A stretch of DNA of 32,406 nucleotides, from assembly GCA_024226335.1 (NCBI GenBank), contig JAAELY010000355.1:1-32406 (forward strand), in the 5' to 3' direction. Shown piece by piece: positions 6,760 through 15,129 of the stretch. The notes under the pieces are model-generated. The model was not told the DNA's origin, searched no databases, and saw only the letters and a program-made list of their open reading frames with translations. The translations under genes were made by a program, and so were the position numbers. Within the stretch, counting starts at the first letter, position 1, and each line of letters begins with the position of its first letter. Source of the DNA: a bacterium. GTDB lineage: Bacteria > Myxococcota_A > UBA9160 > SZUA-336.

Positions 6760-8181
6760 ATGGAAGGCTCCGAAGCGGTCAATGCACGCGTGAGGCGTTT
6801 ACCGCCTGTGGACAAACTGGTAGAAGCCTCCGGAATTGATGTGGAACTGCCCCGATGGAGCCTTCTCGCGGGGGCCCGCGGGGTGCTGGCCGAGGCTCGC
6901 AGTGCGATTCTCGCGGGTCGCGAAGACGTCTCCGTGGAACTGGAGGAGTTGGCGCGCTTGAGTCGGGCCCGGGCCGCCCGCCTCAGCCAGCCCTGGCCTG
7001 TCCGGGTCATCAACGCCACCGGCATCGTGCTCCACACCAACCTGGGAAGGGCACCGTTGGCAGAGGACGCCGCGCGCGAAGTTGCGCGCGCCGCGTCGGG
7101 CTATTCCGACCTGGAACTCGACCTGTCCAGTGGCCAACGCGGTTCGCGAACCGAACGGGTCGCCGAATTGCTGTGCCTGATCGCGGGCGCGGAAGCAGCG
7201 CACGTAGTGAACAACAACGCCGCCGCTTTGCTGCTCGCAGTCGAAGCGATCGCCGCCGAGCGCGAGGTCGTTTTATCGCGCGGGGAAATGGTCGAAATCG
7301 GAGGTTCCTTCCGAGTACCGGAGATCATGGAGGCCAGCCACGCCAGTCTGCGAGAGATCGGCACGACCAACCGCACACATCTCCGCGATTACGAGAGAGC
7401 GATCAACGATCGGACCGGAATGCTGCTGAAGGTCCACCGCAGCAACTTCCGCATCGAGGGTTTTACCGCTGATGTGAAGTTGACGGAGCTGGCCGAGCTC
7501 GGAGCGCGGTGCTCGGTACCGGTGGTCGAAGACCGGGGCAGTGGCAGTTTCGTCGACCTGCGGGAACACGGTGTCCCCGAGTCCGAGGCCTGGGAGGGCC
7601 TGCGTGCGGGTGCGGACCTGGTGCTGTTTAGCGGTGACAAACTTCTGGGCGGACCGCAGGCGGGCATCCTGCTGGGACGCGCCGAACTGATCGAGCGCGT
7701 GCGGCGTCATCCGATGGCGCGCGCGATGCGCGTCGACAAAATGACCCTGGCCGCGCTGCACTGGACCCTTCGCACCCTGCTCGACGATCGAGCGGAACAG
7801 ATTCCGGTGATCGGCAAACTGCTCGAGCCTCCCGCTGCGCTGGCGGCTCGGGCCCATCGCCTGGCCGCTGCCCTTGTGGCCGTTGGCTGGTCCGAAGCCA
7901 CGGTCGAAGAGCTGTCGAGTTCGGTCGGCGGTGGCGCACTTCCCGAGATCCAGCTTCCCAGCTGGGTCGTGCGAATTCCCAGCCGGTCGCAGGAATCGGG
8001 AAAAGGGCGCAACGCCAACGAGCTGTCGCGACTCCTGCGTACGGGTTCGCCAGCGATTCTGGTGCGCGTGCACCGAGACGCCATCCAGCTGGACTGCAGA
8101 ACCCTTTGCGATGCCGAAATCGAAGCGATCAGCATGGCCTTCGGGAAACTCTTCGTTGATCGAAGTGCCCGTTCCGGCTAA
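6760..8181 (+). CDS. selA: L-seryl-tRNA(Sec) selenium transferase SelA
   Basis: A 473-residue SelA, the PLP enzyme that converts Ser-tRNA(Sec) to Sec-tRNA(Sec) using selenophosphate. The N-terminal RLPPVDKLVE and VINATGIVLHTNLGRAPL (about 86-103) are signature blocks. SGDKLLGGPQAG contains the PLP lysine at K294. RRHPMARAMRVDKMTLAAL follows as usual. Length and motif order are those of a full SelA. No selB, selD, tRNA(Sec) or obvious selenoprotein with an in-frame TGA is in the window, so the rest of the selenocysteine machinery must be elsewhere if it is functional. The start ATG 6760 has a GAAGAGA stretch upstream. An HNH gene follows after nine bases and may be co-transcribed. Confidence 0.95.
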   Translation: MEGSEAVNARVRRLPPVDKLVEASGIDVELPRWSLLAGARGVLAEARSAILAGREDVSVELEELARLSRARAARLSQPWPVRVINATGIVLHTNLGRAPLAEDAAREVARAASGYSDLELDLSSGQRGSRTERVAELLCLIAGAEAAHVVNNNAAALLLAVEAIAAEREVVLSRGEMVEIGGSFRVPEIMEASHASLREIGTTNRTHLRDYERAINDRTGMLLKVHRSNFRIEGFTADVKLTELAELGARCSVPVVEDRGSGSFVDLREHGVPESEAWEGLRAGADLVLFSGDKLLGGPQAGILLGRAELIERVRRHPMARAMRVDKMTLAALHWTLRTLLDDRAEQIPVIGKLLEPPAALAARAHRLAAALVAVGWSEATVEELSSSVGGGALPEIQLPSWVVRIPSRSQESGKGRNANELSRLLRTGSPAILVRVHRDAIQLDCRTLCDAEIEAISMAFGKLFVDRSARSG

Positions 8182-8190
8182 GGTAATCGC

Positions 8191-8790
8191 ATGCTTGAGG
8201 CTTCAGTACTGGTACTGAACCGGTCCTATCTACCGATCCACGTAACATCGGTACGACGCGCCTTTGTCCTCTTGTATCGAGGGATGGCTCGGGCGGTCGA
8301 CGCCGAGTACGACACATTCGATTTCGAATCGTGGCGCGCCCGCACGCCCGAACCCGGCAAGGCCGTCGCCGGCCTCGTGGGCGGAGTCATCCAGGTTCCT
8401 CGCGTGATCCTGCTCGCGGCGTTCGACCGAATGCCCCGCCGCCACGTGCGCTTCAGCAGGGCCAATATCTATTCGCGCGATCGCAATACCTGTCAGTACT
8501 GCATCCAGAAGCTGGGTAGAGCAGACCTGAATCTCGACCATGTGATCCCCCGCTCACAAGGCGGTCGGACCACTTGGGAGAACGTCGTTTGCAGCTGTTT
8601 GGACTGCAATCGGATCAAGGGAGGCCGTACTCCCCGGCAGGCGGGCATGCGTTTAAAGCGCCGTCCGCAGCGTCCCCGATGGACACCCATGGCAGGTTTC
8701 GTCGGATGGGGGCAAACTTACCCGGAGTGGGGACCCTTTCTCTCGATTATCAATGCGTCTAACGGGAACGCCGAGCTGGCTCAGCATTAG
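8191..8790 (+). CDS. HNH endonuclease family protein
   Basis: A 199-residue HNH nuclease-fold protein. The core is C101-x2-C104, then LDHVIPRSQGG with D116 and H117, N131 in ENVVCSCLDCN, and C136/C139 with N140. This is the zinc-ribbon HNH form in which four cysteines hold Zn2+ and the histidine acts in catalysis. The N-terminal 80 residues (VLVLNRSYLPI, RRAFVLLYRGMARAV) belong to a housekeeping-type HNH family seen widely next to core genes. No methylase, intron or phage gene lies nearby, so a restriction or homing role has no support. The biological substrate is unknown. The end of the gene overlaps the ATG of the MinD-like gene by 38 bases if that start is used. Confidence 0.88.
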   Translation: MLEASVLVLNRSYLPIHVTSVRRAFVLLYRGMARAVDAEYDTFDFESWRARTPEPGKAVAGLVGGVIQVPRVILLAAFDRMPRRHVRFSRANIYSRDRNTCQYCIQKLGRADLNLDHVIPRSQGGRTTWENVVCSCLDCNRIKGGRTPRQAGMRLKRRPQRPRWTPMAGFVGWGQTYPEWGPFLSIINASNGNAELAQH

Positions 8791-9733
8791 ACGCCGTGAT
8801 CCTTCTGCCGAAGGTGACGGAGCAGACGCTCCGGAAAAGCAGACTCGCGTCTGGGCAATGGGTGGCGGCAAGGGGGGGATCGGCAAGAGCTTTCTGGTCG
8901 CGAACTTCGCGACAGTGGCGGCTCGCTCCGGTCTGCGCGTAATCCTGATCGACGCGGACCTCGGAGGTGCAAACCTCCACACTTGTCTGGGTGTGCGCGG
9001 AGGCGAACGCGTAAACCTCTCAGACGTTCTCGAAGACCGCGTCGTCGATCTCAACAAGGCGGCCATCGAAACGCCAATCCCCGGTCTGCGATTGATCATC
9101 GGCGCAATCGGGAAGGTCGGGAAAGCCGAAACGACTACTGAACAACGCGAGCGTCTTCTCGCTGCAGTGCGCGAACTTCCTGCTGACCTTGTTATTTTCG
9201 ATCTCGCCGCGGGCACGGATCGCTCGACGGTCGACTTCTTTCTGGACGCAGACAAGGCGTTCCTGGTCACGACACCTGAACCGACGGCGATCGAGAACGC
9301 GTACGCTTTCTTGCGAGCCGCTTTCTATCGTCGACTTTCGCAGGCCTTGCAGGATTCGCCGGTTCGCGATCTGGTCCGCATGGCCATGGACCAGCGGAAC
9401 GAGCGCGGCATTCGCACTCCTTCCGATCTTCTGGATGAAATCGATCGGATCTCCCCGGAAGAAGGTCAACGAGTGCGAGGAGTGATCGCGGCGTTCTCCC
9501 CTACGCTAGTCGTGAATCAGGTTCGCAACAGCGAAGAAGTAAAAATGGGTTTCTCGATCCGCAGCGTGTGTCGGAAGTTCTTCGGGATCAACGTCGACTA
9601 TGTGGGCTACATCAACTACGATGATTTCGCCTGGCGATCCGTCAAGGAGAGGCGGCCTCTGGTTCTCGCTTACCCGCGCGCCGATGGCGCACTCTATATC
9701 CGCAGAATCGTAAAAAAGCTCTTGGGGAGCTGA
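8753..9733 (+). CDS. MinD/FlhG-like P-loop ATPase
   Basis: A 326-residue ATPase of the MinD/FlhG branch of the ParA superfamily. The deviant Walker A GGGKGGIGKS is at residues 37-46. LIDADLGGANLHTCLG and LVIFDLAAGTDRSTVDFFLDAD are the A' and Walker B regions. Proteins of this class dimerise on ATP and position membrane or polar complexes. The C-terminal half (VRNSEEVKMGFSIRSVCRKFF, YVGYINYDDFAWRSVKERRP) is the form common in deltaproteobacteria. No flagellar gene is nearby, so an FlhG role is not shown. ATG 8753 overlaps the HNH gene; ATG 8858, just before GGGKGG, would give a shorter protein and remains possible. The J/HTH gene starts three bases after the stop, which suggests a joint function. 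Confidence 0.88.
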   Translation: MRLTGTPSWLSIRRRDPSAEGDGADAPEKQTRVWAMGGGKGGIGKSFLVANFATVAARSGLRVILIDADLGGANLHTCLGVRGGERVNLSDVLEDRVVDLNKAAIETPIPGLRLIIGAIGKVGKAETTTEQRERLLAAVRELPADLVIFDLAAGTDRSTVDFFLDADKAFLVTTPEPTAIENAYAFLRAAFYRRLSQALQDSPVRDLVRMAMDQRNERGIRTPSDLLDEIDRISPEEGQRVRGVIAAFSPTLVVNQVRNSEEVKMGFSIRSVCRKFFGINVDYVGYINYDDFAWRSVKERRPLVLAYPRADGALYIRRIVKKLLGS

Positions 9734-9736
9734 GCA

Positions 9737-10429
9737 ATGAAACCGCTTGTGGACCAGGATTTCTACAAGCTGCTGGAAGTGCCGCGCGGCGGAACACCCA
9801 AGCAGATCGAACGTGCCTACCGGATCGCTCGCGTTACTTGGGAGCCTTCGTCAACCGCGACCTACTCGGTCTTTTCCACCGACGAAACCGCCGCGATCCT
9901 GCGCCGCATCGAAGAAGCCTACGCCGTGCTTTCCGATCCGCAGTTGCGTCGCGAGTACGATGCACGGCTCAGGAGCCACGTCGAACAGGCGCAGGTGGCC
10001 AGCAGTACCGAAGTCCCCCTGGAAGCGACGGTCGAGTCGTCCGTCGAACCGAGCGCGGAACCCCCCGAGCTTCGTATCACCGCCGAGCGCGTTGCTCCGC
10101 AGCCACCTCTGCGGGCTCCGCCCAAGGATTCCGAACCCGAAGTCGAACTGGACGAATCGCTGGAGCCATCGGACGGCGTGTACGACGGCACGGTCCTGCG
10201 TGCCGTGCGCATGAGCCTCGGTATCGAACTCGACGAAATCTCCTCGCTGACCAAGGTCAACGAAGACTACCTGAACAACATCGAGGCGAACGAGTACGAA
10301 GCGTTGCCTGCAACGGTCTATGTGCGCGGCTTCGTCAAGGAATACGCCAAGAGCATCGGGCTTTCCCCGACGACGGTCGCCGAAAGTTATTTGCAGCGCA
10401 TGAAGGCCAGTCTTGGAGTTCGCGACTAG
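9737..10429 (+). CDS. Divergent J-domain plus RodZ-type HTH protein
   Basis: A 230-residue two-domain protein. Residues 5-76 have a DnaJ-like pattern: DFYKLLEVPRGGTPKQIERAYR, and later IEEAYAVLSDPQLRREYD. The HPD tripeptide that stimulates Hsp70 is absent; that position reads VTWEPSSTA. An acidic, proline-rich linker follows (about 80-150). From about 155 the sequence GTVLRAVRMSLGIELDEISSLTKVNEDYLNNIE resembles the RodZ N-terminal helix-turn-helix, ending in TVYVRGFVKEYAKSIGL. There is no transmembrane segment, unlike RodZ, so the protein is probably cytoplasmic. The context next to a MinD-like ATPase suggests an adaptor or cell-pole/cytoskeleton link, which is inference. A true Hsp40 is unlikely without HPD. 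Confidence 0.82.
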   Translation: MKPLVDQDFYKLLEVPRGGTPKQIERAYRIARVTWEPSSTATYSVFSTDETAAILRRIEEAYAVLSDPQLRREYDARLRSHVEQAQVASSTEVPLEATVESSVEPSAEPPELRITAERVAPQPPLRAPPKDSEPEVELDESLEPSDGVYDGTVLRAVRMSLGIELDEISSLTKVNEDYLNNIEANEYEALPATVYVRGFVKEYAKSIGLSPTTVAESYLQRMKASLGVRD

Positions 10430-10695
10430 TGGACCTGATCTCCAACCCCCGACGCGCGCGACGTTTCGCGCGCGTGATCTTCTCCGATGTCGCGTTCTAC
10501 GCGGGTGAGCAGCTGCGTATCGGTATCGAGAAAGACGATCTGCTCGACCGCCTGGCGCCCGAGTTGGAGCAGGCGCGGATGTACTACGACCACAACGTAG
10601 ATTCTTCGCTGCCGGACAAGCAGCGCATTTTCAATCACGCGCTGGTCGACGTGCTCATCTATCCGATGCGCGGTCTGCCCAGCCACATCTGGTAG
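10429..10695 (+). CDS. Small conserved-looking protein of unknown function (88 aa)
   Basis: GTG 10429 shares a base with the stop of the J/HTH gene (TAGTG), and the frame runs 88 residues to TAG 10693-10695. It begins VDLISNPRRARRFARVIFSD, then has an acidic helical part (KDDLLDRLAPELEQARMYYD) and ends LPSHIW. The pattern of RxAR-IxSDxAxY near the start and DxLxDxLxxExExAR after it recalls short unnamed proteins of myxobacteria in similar positions, from memory only. No domain with known activity is visible and there is no signal or membrane segment. Tight packing between two real genes and the absence of another good frame support it. rluD begins 16 bases later. Confidence 0.65.
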   Translation: MDLISNPRRARRFARVIFSDVAFYAGEQLRIGIEKDDLLDRLAPELEQARMYYDHNVDSSLPDKQRIFNHALVDVLIYPMRGLPSHIW

Positions 10696-10711
10696 CGGGT
10701 CGGGATCCGGC

Positions 10712-11626
10712 GTGAGCTTCACGCACGAAGTCGGCGAAACGCACGTGGGCAAGCGACTCGATGTTGCGTTGGGCGAACTGGAGCCAGAGATCTCGCGCGC
10801 CCAAGCGCGGCGCCTGATCGACGACGGTGACGTCATGTTGGACGGGCACCTCGCCAAACCATCGCACCGCCTGAACTCGGGGCAGCGCATCAGTGGCAGT
10901 ATTCCGGCCGCGCTACCGTCCAGTGTGGAACCCGAGGCGATTCCGCTGACCGTGCTGCTCGAAGACCCACACGTGATCGCAATCGACAAACCAGCGGGTC
11001 TCGTGGTGCATCCCGCAGCCGGACATCGCGCTGGAACCCTCGTGAATGCGCTCTTGCATCACTGCGACAATCTCTCGGGGGTCGGCGGCGTTCTGCGACC
11101 CGGTATCGTGCACCGGCTCGACAAGGACACGTCCGGGGTTCTCGTGGTCGCAAAGAACGACGTGGCGCACCGGAGCCTCGCCGAACAGTTCAAGGCGCAC
11201 TCCATTGATCGCGAGTACCTGGCACTCGTGCGCGGTACGCCGCGTGCGGACGAGGGATCGATCGACGCGCCCATTGCACGCCACCCCAAGGATCGCAAAC
11301 GCTACACGACGCGCAGCAGTGGCGGGCGCGAAGCACGTACCCACTGGCGCGTCGAACGGCGACTGAAGGAAGCAACCCTCCTGCGCGTGCGCCTCGAAAC
11401 CGGTCGAACGCACCAGATCCGCGTTCATCTGGCCTCGATCGGAATGCCGGTGGTCGCCGATTCCGTCTATGGCGGTGGACGTGCTGCGCTCGGTCGCTCA
11501 CTTGGCCGGCAGGCCCTGCACGCCACGCTACTGGGTTTTGATCATCCGAAGACCGGTGAGCGCGTGCGTCTGGTCTCGGAACTTCCCGAAGACCTCTCCG
11601 TATTCATCGCGGGGCTTCCAGGATGA
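10712..11626 (+). CDS. rluD: RluA-family 23S rRNA pseudouridine synthase (RluD-like)
   Basis: A 304-residue pseudouridine synthase. Residues 1-70 are an S4 domain (GKRLDVALGELEPEISRAQARRLIDDGDV). The catalytic block GIVHRLDKDTSGVLVVAKN holds the nucleophilic D137. RLETGRTHQIRVHLASIGMPVVAD is the C-terminal signature. The S4 domain and the size fit the RluD/RluC/RluA group, with RluD (positions in helix 69 of 23S rRNA) the usual assignment; the exact uridines cannot be decided from sequence. The start is GTG 10712, and the stop overlaps the pgeF start by four bases (ATGA), so the pair is likely translationally coupled. Confidence 0.92.
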   Translation: MSFTHEVGETHVGKRLDVALGELEPEISRAQARRLIDDGDVMLDGHLAKPSHRLNSGQRISGSIPAALPSSVEPEAIPLTVLLEDPHVIAIDKPAGLVVHPAAGHRAGTLVNALLHHCDNLSGVGGVLRPGIVHRLDKDTSGVLVVAKNDVAHRSLAEQFKAHSIDREYLALVRGTPRADEGSIDAPIARHPKDRKRYTTRSSGGREARTHWRVERRLKEATLLRVRLETGRTHQIRVHLASIGMPVVADSVYGGGRAALGRSLGRQALHATLLGFDHPKTGERVRLVSELPEDLSVFIAGLPG

Positions 11627-12279
11627 ACCCGGCGGGCTACGAGACCTCGGATCTGCTCAACGAGTTGGACATCGATCACGGTTTTGGAACCCGATCGGCT
11701 GACCCGGCTGCACCCGGTGACGTGTTTGGTGCGAAGCAGGTGCACGGAACCGAAGTGCTTCGCGGGCCGCGAATTCCCAAAGGGGCGGAAGCGGACGCGA
11801 TGTTCACGCAAGAGCCCGGGGTGGCGGTGGGAATCGTTACGGCGGATTGCGTGCCGGTCCTCTTCGTCGACAGAGATGCTCGCGTCGTGGCCGCCGCGCA
11901 CGCCGGTTGGCGGGGCAGTGCCGATGGGATCGCCGCAATCGTCACACGACGACTCGAGCGGGAGGCGGGCGTGTCGGCTGTGAACCTCTTCGTCGCAATC
12001 GGTCCGCATATCGGCCCCTGTTGTTACGAGGTCGACGAACCCGTACGCAAGAGGATCTCGCAGGCGAGTGTGTTCCAGGCTGTGCGCTCCGGCCACTACA
12101 TGCTCGATCTTCTCGCGCTGAATATCGCCCAGCTCGTTGGCGCGGGAATTCCCCAAGCGCAGATCGAACACGTGGGCGCCTGCACGCATTGCCATCCGGA
12201 GCGTTACCCCAGCTACCGCCGCGATGGCACTGGCGGACGCATGCTGCACTACGTGCGCATGCCACACGCCACGGGCTGA
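11623..12279 (+). CDS. pgeF: Peptidoglycan editing factor PgeF (YfiH/laccase-domain purine nucleoside enzyme)
   Basis: A 218-residue protein of the YfiH/PgeF (Cu-oxidase_4) family. The zinc site residues appear in order: H41 in AKQVHG, C76 in TADCVPVL and H93 in AHAGWRGS. IGPHIGPCCYEV and ACTHCHPERYPSYRRDG are the other family blocks. Members have been described as editing misincorporated serine from peptidoglycan precursors in E. coli and as purine nucleoside phosphorylase/adenosine deaminase enzymes; the sequence does not separate the two roles. Coupling to rluD is a common arrangement. It is slightly shorter at the N-terminus than many homologues but keeps all active-site parts. Confidence 0.9.
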   Translation: MNPAGYETSDLLNELDIDHGFGTRSADPAAPGDVFGAKQVHGTEVLRGPRIPKGAEADAMFTQEPGVAVGIVTADCVPVLFVDRDARVVAAAHAGWRGSADGIAAIVTRRLEREAGVSAVNLFVAIGPHIGPCCYEVDEPVRKRISQASVFQAVRSGHYMLDLLALNIAQLVGAGIPQAQIEHVGACTHCHPERYPSYRRDGTGGRMLHYVRMPHATG

Positions 12280-12420
12280 GCCCTCAATCTCGGACCCGAA
12301 ACGCCCGATTCATTCCCAGGTCTTCAGTTCGTGCCCCTGGTCTTTCTCTAGCCCCGTCTCGTCCTGCACCCGCTCCAACCGCCATCCGAGAACGCCCATT
12401 CTGAAAATGAAGGAACCTCG
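12280..12420 (+). promoter_or_regulatory. C-rich, G-poor leader of rho
   Basis: The 141 bases before rho contain no gene. By count, 12301-12400 has 43 C and 18 G on the coding strand, with scattered YC pairs and no strong hairpin. Rho loads on such unstructured C-rich RNA (rut sites), and rho is autoregulated by attenuation in its own leader in E. coli. A similar role here is inferred. An AAGGAA Shine-Dalgarno lies about six bases before the rho ATG. Confidence 0.45.
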
Positions 12421-13671
12421 ATGAATCTCAAGGAACTGAAGCAGAAGAATGTCACCGACCTGTCGGAGATGGCCAGCGCCCAGGGTCTGGAAGGTATGGG
12501 AGGCATGACGAAGCAGGAACTCATCTTCGCCATCCTGGAGATGGAAATGAAAAAGGAAGATGGGGAGATCTTCGGCGAAGGCGTGCTCGAGAGGATGTCG
12601 GACGGCTATGGATTCCTGCGCTCGCCCGATTCCAGCTACTTGCCCGGGCCCGATGATATCTATGTTTCGCCTTCGCAGATTCGTCGCTTCAACCTGCGAA
12701 CCGGCGATACGATCGAAGGGCAGATTCGCTCGCCGAAGGAGGGTGAGAAATACTTCGCGCTTCTAAAGGTCAATCAGGTCAACTTCGATCGCGACCACGC
12801 AGCGCATCGGCGCATCAAGTTCGATTCGCTGACCGCCTTGTATCCGGACGAGCGATTCAAACTCGAGACCCAGTCCAAGAAGCTGACGACTCGCGCCGTC
12901 GATTTGGTCGCGCCGATTGGCAAGGGCCAGCGCGCGTTGATCGTATCGCCGCCGAAGGCGGGCAAGACCATGCTGCTGCAGGATCTGGCCAATGCCATCA
13001 CCAGTAACGACCCGAAGGCCATCGTGATTGTGTTGTTGATCGACGAGCGTCCGGAAGAGGTGACCGACTTCCAGCGCCACGTGAAGGCCGAGGTCGTTTC
13101 GTCGACGTTTGACGAACCGCCGACACGCCACGTACAGGTCGCTGAAATGGTCATCGAGAAGGCGCGCCGCCTGGTCGAGCACGGACGCGACGTGGTGATC
13201 CTGCTCGACTCGATCACGCGACTGGCCCGCGCGCACAACTCCGTGATCCCACATTCCGGCAAGATCCTGTCGGGCGGTGTCGACGCAAATGCCATGCAGA
13301 AGCCCAAGCGCTTCTTTGGCGCTGCGCGCAATGTGGAAGAGGGTGGGAGCCTGACGATCATCGGCACGGCGCTCGTGGATACGGGCTCGCGCATGGACGA
13401 AGTGATCTTCGAGGAGTTCAAAGGCACGGGAAACTGTGAGATCCATCTGGACCGCAAACTGGCGGATCGCCGCACCTACCCCGCGATCGACCTCAGTCGC
13501 AGCTCGACCCGCCGCGAGGAACTCTTGATGGACGACGACACGCTTCAGCGCATCTGGCTGCTGCGAAAGGTCCTCAACCCGCTCAATTGCGTCGATTCCA
13601 TGGAATTCCTGATCGACAAGCTGAAGGCGACCGAGGACAACGCCGCCTTCATGGACTCGATGAGCAGGTAG
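12421..13671 (+). CDS. rho: Transcription termination factor Rho
   Basis: A 416-residue Rho, the hexameric RNA-dependent ATPase/translocase that ends transcription. [18 protein letters not shown] is the N-terminal helical domain. [23 protein letters not shown] (61-83) is the RNA-binding cold-shock-like domain. The Walker A PKAGKT is at 178-183, and [15 protein letters not shown] near 260 is Walker [25 protein letters not shown] contains the Q and R loops. The length is close to the typical 419 and there is no large insertion. It heads the rho-rpmE-prfA-prmC-murA series. Start ATG 12421 is supported by the family-like N-terminus and a good Shine-Dalgarno. Confidence 0.97.
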   Translation: MNLKELKQKNVTDLSEMASAQGLEGMGGMTKQELIFAILEMEMKKEDGEIFGEGVLERMSDGYGFLRSPDSSYLPGPDDIYVSPSQIRRFNLRTGDTIEGQIRSPKEGEKYFALLKVNQVNFDRDHAAHRRIKFDSLTALYPDERFKLETQSKKLTTRAVDLVAPIGKGQRALIVSPPKAGKTMLLQDLANAITSNDPKAIVIVLLIDERPEEVTDFQRHVKAEVVSSTFDEPPTRHVQVAEMVIEKARRLVEHGRDVVILLDSITRLARAHNSVIPHSGKILSGGVDANAMQKPKRFFGAARNVEEGGSLTIIGTALVDTGSRMDEVIFEEFKGTGNCEIHLDRKLADRRTYPAIDLSRSSTRREELLMDDDTLQRIWLLRKVLNPLNCVDSMEFLIDKLKATEDNAAFMDSMSR

Positions 13672-13688
13672 GGGATCCAGCGTTTGCC

Positions 13689-13726
13689 GGTCCCGGTTCC
13701 CGATTCCGGTTGAGTCGCCCGGGACC
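13689..13726 (+). other. Inverted repeat between rho and rpmE
   Basis: GGTCCCGG (13689-13696) and its exact complement CCGGGACC (13719-13726) are separated by 22 bases in the 76-base rho-rpmE gap. Without a T-run it is not a classical terminator. It could fold in the rpmE leader, where it would end 21 bases before the ATG. Confidence 0.3.
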
Positions 13727-13747
13727 CTGAGCTAGGGTAGCCACCCC

Positions 13748-13951
13748 ATGAAGCCCGATATCCATCCCGAGTACAAAATGATGCGCGTTCACTGCGCCTG
13801 CGGGAATGAGTTCGAAACTCGTTCGACCGTCGACGCAATTCGGGTAGAGATCTGTTCGGCCTGTCATCCGTTCTATACGGGTAAGCAGAAGATCGTGGAC
13901 ACCGCCGGAAAGGTTGAGAAATTCCGGCTCCGCTACGCGAAGAAGAGCTGA
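13748..13951 (+). CDS. rpmE: Ribosomal protein bL31
   Basis: A 67-residue bL31 of the large ribosomal subunit. [10 protein letters not shown] is the family start. The zinc-binding form is indicated by HCACGNEF (two cysteines) and [13 protein letters not shown] (two more), the C+ type that stores Zn2+. It ends [12 protein letters not shown]. It lies between rho and prfA as in many proteobacteria. No C-minus paralogue is in the window. Confidence 0.96.
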   Translation: MKPDIHPEYKMMRVHCACGNEFETRSTVDAIRVEICSACHPFYTGKQKIVDTAGKVEKFRLRYAKKS

Positions 13952-14070
13952 TCCCTGTGGGTTCTCAGGCCCACGCTATCTCCTCCCTTCACCCCTAGCT
14001 TTCGCCCGATGTCGCCCCGCGCTCGTCTCGCGTGCTGCGGGCTGAGTGCGTTTCGACGCTCGGAATTCCC

Positions 14071-15129
14071 ATGTTCGATCGGATTGAAGAGGTAGAAGCC
14101 CGGTACAACGAGCTGGAGGCCCAGCTCGCGACGCCCGAGATTGCCTCGAACCCGAATCTTTTGCGCGAGGTCAGCCAGGAGCTGGCGGCCCTGCGCGACA
14201 CGGTCGAAACCTATCGGCGGCTCAAGGAGCTGCGGACGGCCCTGGCCGACAACGAAGATCTGCTCGGGGACTCGGATGCAGAAATTGCCGAGCTGGCCAA
14301 GGCAGAACTGGGGGAGATTCGCCCCCAGATCGAAATCGTGGAAGCCGAGCTCAAACGCCACCTGATCCCCAAGGATCCCCGCGACAGCCGCAACGTGGTC
14401 ATCGAGATCCGCGGCGGAACCGGCGGAGACGAGGCGGCGCTGTTTTCCCACGACCTTTTTCGCATGTACTCCCGCTACGCCGACGAACGCAAATGGAAGG
14501 TCGAAGTCCTTTCCGCGTCGGAGACCGATGGTGGCGGCATGAAGGAAGTCATCGCCACCATCACGGGCTCGGGAGCCTACGGTCGGCTGAAACACGAGAG
14601 CGGCGTGCACCGCGTGCAGCGGGTACCCGCGACCGAGTCGCAGGGCCGTATCCATACTTCCACCGCAACCGTGGCCGTCCTGCCCGAAGCCGAAGAGGCC
14701 GACGTGACGGTCGAGGATAAAGATCTGCGTATCGACGTCTATCGCGCTTCTGGGCCCGGCGGGCAGAGCGTCAATACGACTGACTCTGCCGTGCGCATCA
14801 CGCATCTTCCGACCGGCCTGGTCGTCACCTGTCAGGACGAGAAATCCCAGCACAAGAACAAGGCGCGGGCCATGAAGATCCTGCGCTCGCGGCTCTATGA
14901 CGCAGAGCAGGACCGACTGGCCGCCGAGCGCGCCACCGAGCGCAAGGGCCAGATCGGAACCGGCGGACGCAGTGAACGCATCCGGACCTACAATTTTCCT
15001 CAGAATCGCGTCACCGATCACCGCGTCGGAGTGACTCTGCACAAGCTCGAACGTGTCATGGAAGGCGATCTGGGTGAATTGATCGAGCAGGTAGTCGTCG
15101 ATCTGGAAGCACGGGAGCTGGAAGGATGA
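14071..15129 (+). CDS. prfA: Peptide chain release factor 1 (RF1)
   Basis: A 352-residue class I release factor that reads UAA and UAG. The codon-recognition tripeptide PAT lies in [12 protein letters not shown], which distinguishes RF1 from RF2 (SPF). [15 protein letters not shown] carries the GGQ at about 230-232, the site that triggers peptidyl-tRNA hydrolysis and is methylated by PrmC. I use ATG 14071 ([11 protein letters not shown]) because homologues start there; an upstream in-frame start at 14032 would add 13 atypical residues. prmC overlaps its end by four bases, pairing the substrate with its modifying enzyme. Confidence 0.96.
   Translation: MFDRIEEVEARYNELEAQLATPEIASNPNLLREVSQELAALRDTVETYRRLKELRTALADNEDLLGDSDAEIAELAKAELGEIRPQIEIVEAELKRHLIPKDPRDSRNVVIEIRGGTGGDEAALFSHDLFRMYSRYADERKWKVEVLSASETDGGGMKEVIATITGSGAYGRLKHESGVHRVQRVPATESQGRIHTSTATVAVLPEAEEADVTVEDKDLRIDVYRASGPGGQSVNTTDSAVRITHLPTGLVVTCQDEKSQHKNKARAMKILRSRLYDAEQDRLAAERATERKGQIGTGGRSERIRTYNFPQNRVTDHRVGVTLHKLERVMEGDLGELIEQVVVDLEARELEG

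Noticed and set aside
8191-8790. HNH gene as a restriction or homing nuclease
   Set aside because: No methylase or interrupted gene nearby; the N-terminal pattern is that of a widespread housekeeping-type HNH family.
13956-13974. GTGGG/CCCAC hairpin after rpmE as a terminator
   Set aside because: Only five pairs and no T-run; not strong enough to call.
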